A program made the translations under genes and the position numbers. DNA of 64,000 nt from Zoogloeaceae bacterium (lineage in GTDB: Bacteria; Pseudomonadota; Gammaproteobacteria; Burkholderiales; Rhodocyclaceae), in NCBI GenBank assembly GCA_024235675.1, contig JACKLZ010000001.1, positions 992,001-1,056,000 of the forward strand, given 5' to 3'. This document shows, one piece after another, positions 35,102 through 43,869 of the stretch. The first letter of the stretch is position 1; each line of letters starts with the position of its first letter. Below the pieces are notes generated by a model. It worked only from the letters and a program-made list of their open reading frames with translations, searched no databases and had not been told where the DNA came from.

Positions 35102-35752
35102 TCAGCCCGCCTCGTTTGCGGTGCGCCGGTGGCGCAGCCAGCCAATGGCAATGGGCACCAGCGAAATCGAGATGATGCCGAGAATCACGAAGCTCAGATT
35201 GTTCTTGATGAAAGGAATATTGCCAAACCAGTAACCGGCCAGCGACAAGGAGCCGATCCAGATCGCGCCACCGGCAATGTCCAGCGGCAAGAAGCGCGAG
35301 TAGGTCATCTTCGCCACGCCCGCTACGAAGGGCGTGAAGGTGCGGAAGATTGGCAAAAAGCGCGCGATGATGATCGTCTTGCCGCCATGCGTCTCAAAGT
35401 ACGCGTGGGTCTTGTCGAAGGCCGCGCGGTTGAAAATCCGCGACTGCTCCCAACGAAACACCCGCGGCCCGATCGAGCGGCCGATCCAGTAATTGGTGTT
35501 GTCGCCCAGCACGGCCGCGGCAAACAGGGTGGTGATCAGGATCGTGATGTCCATGCCGCCGGTCGCCGCCAGCGCGCCGGCCACGAAAAGCAGCGAGTCA
35601 CCCGGCAGGAAGGGCGTCACCACCAGCCCGGTCTCGCAGAAGATGATCAGGAACAGGATCGCGTAGATCCAGTTGCCGTAGTCGGCCAGCACCACGGCAA
35701 GGTATTTGTCGAGGTGCAGGACGATATCGATGAATTGGGCAATCAGTTCCAT
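35102..35752 (-). CDS. DedA family membrane protein (216 aa)
   Basis: A VTT-domain (DedA) protein, a family of inner-membrane proteins linked to polyprenyl-phosphate or phospholipid flipping and membrane homeostasis. Visible signature elements are 'ETGLVVTPFLPGDSLLFVAG', 'GDNTNYWIGRSIGPRVF' and 'ARFLPIFRTFTPFVAG'. At least four hydrophobic segments are present. The start at 35752 (MELIAQF) is used rather than the ATG four codons upstream. Confidence 0.92.
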   Translation of the reverse strand: MELIAQFIDIVLHLDKYLAVVLADYGNWIYAILFLIIFCETGLVVTPFLPGDSLLFVAGALAATGGMDITILITTLFAAAVLGDNTNYWIGRSIGPRVFRWEQSRIFNRAAFDKTHAYFETHGGKTIIIARFLPIFRTFTPFVAGVAKMTYSRFLPLDIAGGAIWIGSLSLAGYWFGNIPFIKNNLSFVILGIISISLVPIAIGWLRHRRTANEAG

Positions 35753-35859
35753 GACGCGGCGCAATAGAGTAGGCAGCGCGTATCATACCGAAGCCGTCGG
35801 TTGCGGGTACGACTCCTGCAACCGGCACCGTTGCCTCTGACACGATTCACTGCCTGCCC

Positions 35860-37641
35860 ATGCCCGCGATTCACCGCCTCTCCGACCCGCTCATCAACCA
35901 GATCGCCGCTGGCGAAGTCGTCGAACGCCCGGCCTCGGTGCTCAAGGAAGTGCTCGAAAACGCCGTCGATGCCGACTCACAGGCCATCGAAGTGCTGCTC
36001 GAAGCCGGCGGCGTGCGGCGCATCCGCATCAGCGACGACGGCTGCGGCATCGACAAGGGCGACCTCGCCCTGGCGCTGGAGCGCCACGCCACCAGCAAGA
36101 TCGCCTCGCTCGAAGATCTCGAATCGGTTGCCACCATGGGTTTCCGCGGCGAGGCGCTGGCCGCCATCGCCTCGGTCGCACGCACCGCCATCACCAGCCG
36201 CGCCCGCGGCGCCGGCCACGCCTGGCGCGTCGAAGGCCCCGGCCGCGCGCCCGAGCCCGCACCGCTCAATCACGGCACCGTGGTCGATGTGCAGGAGCTC
36301 TACTACAACACCCCCGCGCGGCGGAAATTCCTCAAGACCGAGGGCACCGAGTTCGCCCATTGCGACGAAGCCTTTCGCCGTGTCGCGCTGGCGCGGCCCG
36401 ACATCGCCATGCAGCTCACCCACAACGGCCGGGTCAGCCACCGCCTGCCGGCCAGCGACATGACGCGCCGCGTCGGCCTGCTGATGGGCGACGACTTTCT
36501 CAACCACGCCCGCGCTGTCAGCGTCGAAGCCGGCCCGCTGCAACTCACCGGCTTCGCCTCCCTGCCCGCCTACTCCCGCGCCAGCCGCGACGCGCAGTAC
36601 TTTTTTGTGAATGGCCGCTTCGTTCGCGACAAGCTCATCACCCACGCCATCCGTGAGGCCTACCGCGACATCCTGCACGGCAGCCGGCATCCGGCCTATG
36701 TGCTGTTCTTGCAGATCGACCCGCGCACCGTCGATGTGAACGTGCACCCTGCCAAAATCGAAGTGCGCTTCCGCGAATCGCGCGCCGTGCATCAGTTTGT
36801 GTACCACGCAGTCGAACGCGCGCTCGGCCACTCCGGCGCCGCCGAAGCCGGCCGTGACGCGGTCATGCCGAGCGCCGCCCCGGGCGCGCCACCGGCTGCC
36901 GCCTTCGGCCATTACGCACCTACGCCGACGCAAAGCCCGCTGGCCATGGAATCGGCCGCGCGCAACTACTACGACTTCGCCGCCAGCGCCCGCCCAAGCG
37001 AGCCCGGCGCGCAAAACCGTTTCAACGCGCCCGCCATGCCCCCCGAAAACGCCGGCGAAGCCCCGCCGCTCGGCTTCGCGCTCGCCCAGTTGCATGGGGT
37101 ATATATCCTCGCGCAGAACGCGCAAGGCATGGTGCTGGTCGACATGCACGCCGCCCACGAGCGCATTCTGTATGAGCGCCTCAAGACCGTGCTTGACGGC
37201 ACGCCGTCCATCCAGCGCCTGCTGATCCCCGCCGTGCTGTCTGTGTCGGCACGCGAGATGGCCACCGCCGAATCCTGCGAAGAGGCGCTCGCCGGCATGG
37301 GTTTCGAAATCTCCGCCGCCGGCCCGACCGCCCTTTCGGTACGCACCGTGCCGGCGCTGCTGGCCAGCGCCGACGTCGGCGAACTGACCCGCTCGGTGCT
37401 CGCCGAACTCGACGACATGCCGGCCACCGACGTCATCACCGCGCGGCGCAACGAGTTGCTCGCCACCATGGCCTGCCACGGCGCGGTGCGCGCCAACCGC
37501 ACGTTGACCATCCCCGAAATGAATGCGCTGCTGCGCCAGATGGAAGCCACCGACCGCGCCGACCAGTGCAACCACGGCCGCCCGACCTGGACGCAGTTCT
37601 CCATGGCCGAGCTGGATCGCTTCTTTCTGCGCGGGCAGTAA
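35860..37641 (+). CDS. mutL: DNA mismatch repair protein MutL, endonuclease type (593 aa)
   Basis: The GHKL ATPase domain has 'IAAGEVVERPASVLKEVLEN' (Glu33/Asn34 region), 'DDGCGID' and 'TMGFRGEAL'. The C-terminal domain contains 'VDMHAAHERILYERL' starting near Asp428, which fits the MutL endonuclease motif DQHAx2Ex4E except for Met in place of Gln, plus 'ACHGAVRANRTL' and 'QCNHGRPTW'. This marks it as a nicking MutL, as in organisms without MutH, and unlike E. coli MutL. It is transcribed divergently from the DedA gene. Confidence 0.96.
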   Translation: MPAIHRLSDPLINQIAAGEVVERPASVLKEVLENAVDADSQAIEVLLEAGGVRRIRISDDGCGIDKGDLALALERHATSKIASLEDLESVATMGFRGEALAAIASVARTAITSRARGAGHAWRVEGPGRAPEPAPLNHGTVVDVQELYYNTPARRKFLKTEGTEFAHCDEAFRRVALARPDIAMQLTHNGRVSHRLPASDMTRRVGLLMGDDFLNHARAVSVEAGPLQLTGFASLPAYSRASRDAQYFFVNGRFVRDKLITHAIREAYRDILHGSRHPAYVLFLQIDPRTVDVNVHPAKIEVRFRESRAVHQFVYHAVERALGHSGAAEAGRDAVMPSAAPGAPPAAAFGHYAPTPTQSPLAMESAARNYYDFAASARPSEPGAQNRFNAPAMPPENAGEAPPLGFALAQLHGVYILAQNAQGMVLVDMHAAHERILYERLKTVLDGTPSIQRLLIPAVLSVSAREMATAESCEEALAGMGFEISAAGPTALSVRTVPALLASADVGELTRSVLAELDDMPATDVITARRNELLATMACHGAVRANRTLTIPEMNALLRQMEATDRADQCNHGRPTWTQFSMAELDRFFLRGQ

Positions 37642-37690
37642 CTTGGCGACCGCTTCACTCGCCTCAATCTGATCGCTCTGGCAGATAAAA

Positions 37691-37897
37691 ATGAAAGAAT
37701 TCGCCAGCTACCTACTGTTTTCAGTCGTGACAGTTCATATGCTGTCCACCATGGCCGAGACGATCTTCTTTCGATCGATTCAACAAGACGGCATTGAAAA
37801 GCGACGAAACCATTGGATCATCCGCACGCGAGACGTCACTTTTCTTCCCGCTGTCGCATCCGCCACCGGACTCGTGGTCGTCAAGTACTTCCTGTAG
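37691..37897 (+). CDS. Small unassigned membrane-like protein (68 aa)
   Basis: A short reading frame starting 'MKEFASYLLFSVVTVHMLST' with a hydrophobic N-terminal helix and a second hydrophobic stretch near the end ('ATGLVVVKYFL'). Base composition is about 50% GC, clearly below the flanking mutL and miaA, and codon use differs. No Shine-Dalgarno sequence is visible. It could be a genuine small membrane protein acquired by transfer, or a chance frame. Confidence 0.4.
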   Translation: MKEFASYLLFSVVTVHMLSTMAETIFFRSIQQDGIEKRRNHWIIRTRDVTFLPAVASATGLVVVKYFL

Positions 37898-37946
37898 CAA
37901 AAAAACAGGAGACGCCTCTACGCGCCACCTTGTGCCACGGGCAAAG

Positions 37947-38837
37947 TTACCGCCGAATCACCTGCCAGCCCCGCGCCGCGAGCGCCGCCGGAATCCCCTT
38001 CTCGCCGACCAGGTGGCCGCCACCGACGGACACAAACAACACGCCCGGCTGCGCCATCAACGCCTCCAGCCGATTCGTCATTTCAAGATTGCGGGTATCG
38101 ATCAGGGTCGCGAACAGCGGTGCCACGGCCTCGCGGTCGCTACCTTCGTACATGAGCGTCTCAAGCCCCGCGTCGTTGCCGTCCTGCCAGGCGCCGACCA
38201 TGCGCGCCAGGTAGCCGCCGATCTCGCCACGGGTCACCATGCCGACGGTCTGGCGCAAGGCGGCTTCCTGAGCGCGCTCGCCACCGCCCGACAAAGCTTC
38301 AATCTGACGCGCAGCAGTCTCCAGTGCCAGCACCGGCTTGCCGGCTTCACGCGCGCGCGACTGCAGCACGCCATCAACGCCGGCCTCGGTCGTAAAGCCC
38401 GCCTGATTGGCCGCCAACGCCATCAACAGCGTCGACGCAAACCACGGCTGCATGCTTTGCATCTGACTCACCGGCATGCCGACGGCTTTTGAGGCATCGT
38501 GCAACTGCGCGTAAAGCTCGGCCGGCATCAAGGTCTTGAGCGTCTGCCCATCGGGTAAGCGACCCGCTTTGACCAATGTCCGCGCCAGCGCCGGATCGCT
38601 CACATCCAGCTCGAAAGCGGTGCGATCAGCCGACGTAAACGCCGCCTCTACCGCCGCCGGCAAGGGGTAGCAGGCCGCGTGGCACAAGTGGATTGCGCCA
38701 AACAGATAGGCGCGCACGCCGCCCTCGGCATCACGCACTTCCCACAAAGTGGGCGCCGCCATCGCCGCACCGGACACACCGGCACAACACAGCAGCCACA
38801 GCAGCGTTCGCTTCAAGGCCCGAAACCCATTCCCCAT
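37947..38837 (-). CDS. TraB/GumN family protein (296 aa)
   Basis: A signal peptide ('LLWLLCCAGVSGAAMA') followed by a TraB/GumN domain. Family motifs are 'YLFGAIHLCHAACYPLP' with its GxxH and the C-terminal 'VSVGGGHLVGEKGIPAALA'. The fold is related to Tiki-type metalloproteases, so a periplasmic protease-like role is possible; no activity is proven for bacterial members. It lies on the opposite strand between mutL and miaA. Confidence 0.88.
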   Translation of the reverse strand: MGNGFRALKRTLLWLLCCAGVSGAAMAAPTLWEVRDAEGGVRAYLFGAIHLCHAACYPLPAAVEAAFTSADRTAFELDVSDPALARTLVKAGRLPDGQTLKTLMPAELYAQLHDASKAVGMPVSQMQSMQPWFASTLLMALAANQAGFTTEAGVDGVLQSRAREAGKPVLALETAARQIEALSGGGERAQEAALRQTVGMVTRGEIGGYLARMVGAWQDGNDAGLETLMYEGSDREAVAPLFATLIDTRNLEMTNRLEALMAQPGVLFVSVGGGHLVGEKGIPAALAARGWQVIRR

Positions 38838-38907
38838 CGTTTGATCATCCGCTGTCGCAAGGCCCGCAAGCCTACCCGAATCGGCCGCCGCGTATCACCG
38901 CGACCGG

Positions 38908-38913
38908 TAGAAT
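38908..38913 (+). promoter_or_regulatory. Candidate -10 placing the miaA transcript start on its ATG
   Basis: TAGAAT ends 7 bases before the ATG at 38921, and no ribosome site is visible upstream of that ATG. If used, transcription would start at or next to the start codon (leaderless mRNA). Confidence 0.35.
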
Positions 38914-38920
38914 GTCGCCC

Positions 38921-39880
38921 ATGCCAACCCCCGACCTGCCACCCGCCCTGCTCCTGCTCGGCCCCACCGCCAGCGGCAAGACCGCCAGCGCGCTGGCGCT
39001 GGCCGCGCATCTGCCGATCGAAATCATCAGCGTCGACTCCGCCCTGGTGTTTCGCGACATGGACATCGGCAGCGCCAAACCGAGTGCCGCCGAGCAAGCG
39101 CTGTGCCCGCACCACCTGATCGACATCCTCTCCCCTGAAGAAGCCTACTCGGCGGCAAAGTTCCGCGACGACGCCCTGCGCCTGATGGGCCAGATCACCG
39201 CCCGTGGCCGCCTGCCGGTGCTCGCCGGCGGCACCATGCTGTACTTCAAGGCGCTGCGCGAGGGCCTGTCCGAGCTACCGCAGGCCGACGCCGAGCTGCG
39301 CGCCCATATCGACGCCGACGCCCGCCAGTTCGGCTGGCCGGCCATGCATGCCGCGCTCGCCCGGCTCGACCCCGACGCCGCCGCCAGCCTGAACCCCAAC
39401 GACGCCCAGCGCATCCAGCGCGCGCTGGAGATCGTGCGCCTCACCGGCCGACCGCTGGCCGAGAGCTACGCCCGCCGCGAGATGGCTGCGCCGCCCTACC
39501 GCTTTGTCGGCATCGCGCTCGCGCCCAATGACCGCAGCGTGCTGCATCAACGCATCGAAGCCCGCTTTGACGCCATGCTCGCCGCCGGTTTCCTCGACGA
39601 AGTGCGCGCCCTGCGGGCGAAATACGCCCTCACCCTCGACCTGCCCAGCATGCGCTGCGTCGGCTACCGTCAGGCTTGGGAACACCTCGACGGCCTGAGC
39701 GACGCCGCCAGCTTCCGCGACAAGGGCATCGCCGCCACCCGCCAGCTGGCCAAGCGGCAGCTGACCTGGCAACGCAAGTTTGTTGAAGACTGGGGCGACC
39801 TGGCCGTGGTCCCCTGCGACGACGACACGGTGGTCGACAAAACCGTCGACACCGCCCGCCGCCTGCTCGCCGGAACTTGA
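38921..39880 (+). CDS. miaA: tRNA dimethylallyltransferase MiaA (319 aa)
   Basis: Adds a dimethylallyl group to A37 of tRNAs reading UNN codons. The P-loop 'LLGPTASGKTASAL' (13-26), 'ISVDSALVFRDMDIGSAKP', 'LAGGTMLYFKAL' and 'MRCVGYRQAWEHL' are all diagnostic. Start 38921 is used; an in-frame ATG nine bases upstream is an alternative. The frame remains open far upstream but that part shows no family similarity. Confidence 0.95.
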   Translation: MPTPDLPPALLLLGPTASGKTASALALAAHLPIEIISVDSALVFRDMDIGSAKPSAAEQALCPHHLIDILSPEEAYSAAKFRDDALRLMGQITARGRLPVLAGGTMLYFKALREGLSELPQADAELRAHIDADARQFGWPAMHAALARLDPDAAASLNPNDAQRIQRALEIVRLTGRPLAESYARREMAAPPYRFVGIALAPNDRSVLHQRIEARFDAMLAAGFLDEVRALRAKYALTLDLPSMRCVGYRQAWEHLDGLSDAASFRDKGIAATRQLAKRQLTWQRKFVEDWGDLAVVPCDDDTVVDKTVDTARRLLAGT

Positions 39881-39950
39881 TCCAGGCCGCTGGACGGCCC
39901 ACCGTCCCAGCGGCGACAATCCCCGCCAATCACCTCACAGGACACGCACC

Positions 39951-40328
39951 ATGGCGCTCGGACACATCATGCTCATCCTCACCCTGCTGGCCGACGGGCA
40001 ACTGTCGGCGGCCTTCGTGAGCACGACCGACGAGGCCGCGTGCGAGACGCGTGCCACCGCCATCGGCGCCATTCTCAAGTCCGGCGGGGCCAATGTGCAG
40101 CAGATCCAGTGCTTGCGCGGCGGCCAGCAATTTGCGCGCTTCTCGCACGCCACCGCCTCGGCCGCACCGCGTTTCAGCTATGAATTGACGGTGCAGGACG
40201 GCGTGCTGACGGCAAACCCCGTGGCCGCACTCACCGACTGCGCCGCCGCCAAAACCGAATCGACCGCAAACCAGCGCTATTGCGTCAGCTCCACGCAAAC
40301 CCTCGTCACCGAAGCTGTCACGCAATAA
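39951..40328 (+). CDS. Small unassigned, possibly exported protein (125 aa)
   Basis: The start at 39951 has AGGA eight bases upstream. The N-terminus is moderately hydrophobic ('MALGHIMLILTLLADGQLSA') and could be a signal or anchor; four cysteines follow (in 'EAACETR', 'IQCLRGG', 'TDCAAAK', 'RYCVSS'), suggesting two disulfides. Codon use fits the genome, so it is probably real. No family is recognised. It stands between miaA and a convergent membrane-protein gene. Confidence 0.65.
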   Translation: MALGHIMLILTLLADGQLSAAFVSTTDEAACETRATAIGAILKSGGANVQQIQCLRGGQQFARFSHATASAAPRFSYELTVQDGVLTANPVAALTDCAAAKTESTANQRYCVSSTQTLVTEAVTQ

Positions 40329-40335
40329 GCCGCGC

Positions 40336-41649
40336 TCAGAACGGCACGCCGCGCCACCCGGCAATCGCCGCCTGCACCAGCACGGCGGCGCCATAGGCCT
40401 GCAGGCAATAGCGCGCGTTGCCCCGCGCCATCGCCCCTGCCGACAAGCCGTAGCGCCCCTGCAGCGCCAGATGGATGCCCGACATCGGGCTCACCGCCAG
40501 GCCAATCGCCCAGCACTGCGTGAATACCGCCGCCAGCAACAGCGGATCGGGCGAAATCGGCGCCAGCCAGGCCGAGACCATGGCGATCGAGATCACCGCG
40601 TGCACGCCGATCACGCACAGCCCGATCATGCCCGCCAGCACCAGCGCCGACTGCACCGGCCCGAAATGCGATGGCGTCAGGCCGCCGCCCTGGGTGGCGA
40701 TCAATGCATCCAGCCCGGTGGCGAACACCGCCGCCGCCAGAAACAACACCAGCTCGCCACGCATCGCCGGCAGGCGCAGATGCACATGCCGCGCCACCGC
40801 CGCGGCGCCGGCCGCCACGCCCGAGCGCGTCAGCACCACGCCCACCGCCATCAGCGGCGCGCACAGCGACACGATGGCCAGCGTCGTCCAGTGCGGCCAG
40901 AAGTAATGGCCCACCACCACCATCACCGCCAGCCCCAGCGGCACCCACAGCGCCGACAGGCGCATCGGGTAGCCGACAAAATCCTGCGCCTCGGGCGCAT
41001 GCTTGAGCAGATCACGCCCGGCCAGGTAGTTGATCGCCAGCGCCAGCGGCACCCCGGCCAGTGCCATCTCCCCCAGCGTGGCGCCGGGCGCATAGGTGAT
41101 CGCCACCGCCGTCGCCGCAAAGAACGGCGACCACAGCGCCGCCGCCAGAAAGGCTCGGGTCAGCGCCATGGTCTGGACCAGCGACGGCGATTTTCCGCCG
41201 CTCAGGCGATCGGCCATGATGAACACCGCCGACAGGTTGATCACCCCGCCAAACACATGCACCCCGCCCATCGTGCGCCATAGCGCGCCGGGGCCGCGCG
41301 GCAGCGGCCGGTCGTCGCCCGCCAGACCGATCAACTGCAGAAAGCTCACCGCCGCCAGCATGCCGAGCAAGGCCATGTTCTGGGTCAGCACGCCCTGCCA
41401 CGGCCAGCGGCCGCTGAGCCAGCCGGCCCACCCCAGCGCGAGCAGCCCAATGCCGATCAGCACCGCCGCCGTGGCGCGCTGGCGTTTGTCCAGGCTCGGC
41501 CACAGCAACGCACAGGCCGCCCACGCACACACCCCGGCCAGCCAGGCCGGCACCGGCAGGCGCGCGCCCGTGCACAGGGCGAACACCATCATCAACAGGA
41601 TCAGCCAGGCCGAAAACCGGTCGGCGTGCTTGCGAACAATCGGGGGCAT
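40336..41649 (-). CDS. Unassigned polytopic membrane protein (437 aa)
   Basis: About twelve hydrophobic segments span nearly the whole chain, with small positively charged loops. There is a recurring Gly/Ala-rich helix pattern ('LIGIGLLALGWAGWLSGRWP', 'GVHAVISIAMVSAWLAPISP'). Layout and the 'SPMSGIHLALQGRYGLS' stretch recall ion-transporter or C4-dicarboxylate/citrate-type permease folds, but no signature is strong enough to name a substrate. The start at 41649 lies 82 bases from the divergent lipid kinase. Confidence 0.7.
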   Translation of the reverse strand: MPPIVRKHADRFSAWLILLMMVFALCTGARLPVPAWLAGVCAWAACALLWPSLDKRQRATAAVLIGIGLLALGWAGWLSGRWPWQGVLTQNMALLGMLAAVSFLQLIGLAGDDRPLPRGPGALWRTMGGVHVFGGVINLSAVFIMADRLSGGKSPSLVQTMALTRAFLAAALWSPFFAATAVAITYAPGATLGEMALAGVPLALAINYLAGRDLLKHAPEAQDFVGYPMRLSALWVPLGLAVMVVVGHYFWPHWTTLAIVSLCAPLMAVGVVLTRSGVAAGAAAVARHVHLRLPAMRGELVLFLAAAVFATGLDALIATQGGGLTPSHFGPVQSALVLAGMIGLCVIGVHAVISIAMVSAWLAPISPDPLLLAAVFTQCWAIGLAVSPMSGIHLALQGRYGLSAGAMARGNARYCLQAYGAAVLVQAAIAGWRGVPF

Positions 41650-41731
41650 GCGGTTTATGATGCTTCCATGACGCGGCCAGGTGGCCGCAAAGCACGGTAT
41701 TGTCACCTGAGCGCCCCGATTCGGCTACCGC

Positions 41732-42649
41732 ATGACCCAGCGCACCATCGCCATCGTTGTGAATGCCCGCTCCGCCAACGGCCGCGACGACGACCTGCGC
41801 GCCCGTATCGAAGCGGCCCTGCCGCCCGACGCCGGCCGCCTGCTGTGGTTCCAGCCACGCAAGGCCAGCCGGCTCGACCGCGTCTGCCAGCGCGCCACCA
41901 CCGTCGCCGACCTGGTCATCGCGGTCGGTGGCGACGGCACGGTACGCACCGTCGCGCAGCACGCCCGCGCCCGCGGCAAGCCGATGGCCATCATCCCCAC
42001 CGGCACCTACAACCTCGTCGCCCGCCACCTCGGCATCCCGCTCGATGTTGCCGACGCCGCCCGGCTGGCCGTCACCGGCCACGCCCGCCCCACCCCCTGC
42101 GGCGACATCAACGGCCTGCTGTTCTTCAACCATGCCGCCTTCGGCCTGTATACCCGCATCATCGCCGCGCGCGAACGCCACACCGCCGTGCTCGGCCGCA
42201 GCCGCGTCACCGCCGTGCTCTCGGGCATTGCCACCCTGTTCAACCGCTACCCCATCCTCAAGCTGCGCCTGCAAACCGATGGCGCCCCACAGCACTGCCA
42301 CGCCAACGCCGCGTTCTTCGGCGCCAACCCGCTGCCACTGGCCGCGGTCGACGCCGAATTTGCCGAGCAATGCGACGGCCACGCACTCGGCCTGGTGCTG
42401 ATGCGCCACCAAGGCCGTCGTCATGTGCTGATGGCCGCGCTCAAATCCCTGTTCGGCCGGCTGTCCGACGCCCCCACGTTCGAGCTCACCGCACTGCAAA
42501 GCATCACTGTCGACATCCTCCGCCGGCGCCGGCGGCTGCGTGTCTCGATTGACGGCGAACTGATCAAGTGCCGCCTGCCGCTGCAACTGCACTACCAGCC
42601 CGACGCCTTGCAGATCGTCCGCCCCGATCCGTTAGAATCAGACGCATGA
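41732..42649 (+). CDS. Diacylglycerol/lipid kinase family protein (305 aa)
   Basis: A DAGK catalytic domain with the nucleotide-binding 'VIAVGGDGTVRTVAQ' (GGDGT at 66-70) and 'MAIIPTGTYNLVARHLGIPL'. The usual 'GTxN' is present as GTYN. Related to YegS/BmrU lipid kinases; the substrate may be a diacylglycerol or another lipid. Its stop overlaps the ATG of the metallophosphoesterase gene, so the two are coupled. Confidence 0.9.
   Translation: MTQRTIAIVVNARSANGRDDDLRARIEAALPPDAGRLLWFQPRKASRLDRVCQRATTVADLVIAVGGDGTVRTVAQHARARGKPMAIIPTGTYNLVARHLGIPLDVADAARLAVTGHARPTPCGDINGLLFFNHAAFGLYTRIIAARERHTAVLGRSRVTAVLSGIATLFNRYPILKLRLQTDGAPQHCHANAAFFGANPLPLAAVDAEFAEQCDGHALGLVLMRHQGRRHVLMAALKSLFGRLSDAPTFELTALQSITVDILRRRRRLRVSIDGELIKCRLPLQLHYQPDALQIVRPDPLESDA
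42634..42639 (+). promoter_or_regulatory. Candidate internal -10 before the metallophosphoesterase gene
   Basis: TAGAAT inside the end of the lipid kinase gene ends 6 bases before the ATG at 42646. It may give a second, leaderless transcript of the downstream gene. Confidence 0.25.
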
Positions 42650-43467
42650 CCCCCGCCTCGCCGGCCCTGCGGCTGGTCCACCTCTCCGACCTGCACTTCG
42701 GCGCCCAGGCGCCCGACGCCGCGCAGATCCTGCTCGACGCGGTCGTCAGCCTCTCGCCCCAGCTTACCCTCATCACCGGCGACCTCACCCAGCGCGCCCG
42801 CAACAGCCAGTTCATTGCCGCGCGGCAGTTCTTCGACCAACTCCCCGGCGACTGGCTGGCCATCCCCGGCAACCACGACATGCCACTGTTCCGCCCCTGG
42901 CACCGCCTGTTCACCCCGCGCGGCCGCTACCGCCGCCACATCGACGATGCCACCACCGCCCACCTCGACTGGCAGCAACTGCGCCTTGCCCTCATCGACA
43001 GCACCAATCGGCTGTCCTGGCGCTCGGGTCGCATCCGCAGCGCCGCCGCCCGCGACGCGGCGCAGTGGCTGGCCGGCGGCAGTGGAGGCCAACTGCGCAT
43101 CGCCGCCGCTCATCATCCCTTCGCCACCCGCGAGCGCGGCAACAAGGGCGGCATGGCCGGCGCCAACATTGCACGCAATCTGCTCATCGACGAAGGCGGT
43201 GCCGACCTGCTGCTGTGGGGGCATCTGCATCGCAGCGAAGTGCGGCTCTTGCCGTCGGACTCGGGCCGCAACGCGATCGGCATCGGGGTCGGGTCGCCGA
43301 CCTCGGGGCGGCATTCAGCCGAAGGGCTGTTTTTTCATCAGCTCGATGTGACGGCGGGGCATGTGCATCTGGTGGTCTGGCGGCGGCACATGGCTGAGAG
43401 TTTGTTTCATCCGGTGGGGAATCACCGGTTTGTTCTTGGCCCGACGGGGTGGCAGGCGGTGGTTTGA
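42646..43467 (+). CDS. Calcineurin-like metallophosphoesterase (273 aa)
   Basis: All metal-binding motifs of the family are seen in order: 'VHLSDLHFG' (DxH), 'LITGDLTQRA' (GD), 'AIPGNHDMP' (GNHD), 'AAHHPFATRE' and 'LLWGHLHRSEV' (GHLH). This resembles cyclic-nucleotide or lipid-linked phosphoesterases of the CpdA/UDP-diacylglucosamine type, but the substrate is undecided. Coupling to a lipid kinase hints at lipid phosphate turnover. After its stop the sequence turns into the repeat-rich island. Confidence 0.9.
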   Translation: MTPASPALRLVHLSDLHFGAQAPDAAQILLDAVVSLSPQLTLITGDLTQRARNSQFIAARQFFDQLPGDWLAIPGNHDMPLFRPWHRLFTPRGRYRRHIDDATTAHLDWQQLRLALIDSTNRLSWRSGRIRSAAARDAAQWLAGGSGGQLRIAAAHHPFATRERGNKGGMAGANIARNLLIDEGGADLLLWGHLHRSEVRLLPSDSGRNAIGIGVGSPTSGRHSAEGLFFHQLDVTAGHVHLVVWRRHMAESLFHPVGNHRFVLGPTGWQAVV

Positions 43468-43544
43468 TTTGCGCTTGCCGCGCTGGGGGGCTTGCGGGCT
43501 CGGGTGTCGGTAGTTTGATTCTTTAGCGGCTTCGAGTGGCAAAC

Positions 43545-43708
43545 GTTGGCCGGGTCTCGCCCCGGCGGGCGACCTACTTTCTTGCTCGTGCAAGAAAGCT
43601 AGGCAAAGAAGCACGGCCCGCTTTCGCGCCCCTTCGGGGTCCCCGCCCTCCGGACGCCCCGGGCGGGGTGCTTCGCAAACTCGCCCTGCGGGCTCAAACA
43701 GGCGAAGC
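43545..43708 (+). repeat. Structured intergenic repeat, copy 1
   Basis: The unit begins GTTGGCCGGGTCTCGCCCCG and has several hairpins: CTTTCTTG/CAAGAAAG (43577-43598), CCCC-TTC-GGGG (43629-43639), and GCTTCGC (43670-43676) with GCGAAGC (43702-43708) enclosing an inner GCCC/GGGC hairpin. A diverged copy lies inverted at 45018-45183. The first 29 bases (43545-43573) are identical in both. Similarity continues weakly to about 43760. The remaining 43468-43544 and 43709-43869 hold no gene that I can support. Confidence 0.8.
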
Positions 43709-43869
43709 CCCTTTTTCCGCCCGGCACATCCTCCGGTTGGCGCGGCAGAGGGCGGATCGGCCGTGCCCGATTCACCAGCGGTGCACTTCGTAGATCCTAT
43801 GAGCGAAGCGAGTCGGCTGCAGAGCGAATCCTAGAATGAGTTTTGCAGAACACGTTCAAGGAGAGGTAA

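Noticed and set aside
35977..37575. A 532-codon minus-strand open frame
   Set aside because: Antisense to mutL, with Gly/Arg/Ala-rich low-complexity composition and no family similarity.
38693..38920. Upstream extension of the miaA frame
   Set aside because: It overlaps the start of the opposite-strand TraB/GumN gene and lacks similarity to MiaA, which starts near the P-loop.
41012..42592. A 526-codon minus-strand open frame spanning two genes
   Set aside because: It overlaps the membrane-protein and lipid-kinase genes in other frames, crosses their intergenic region and shows no domain.
43536..43793. An 85-codon open frame in the repeat island
   Set aside because: It lies across the structured repeat, is Arg/Pro-rich and follows the palindrome sequence; no evidence for translation.
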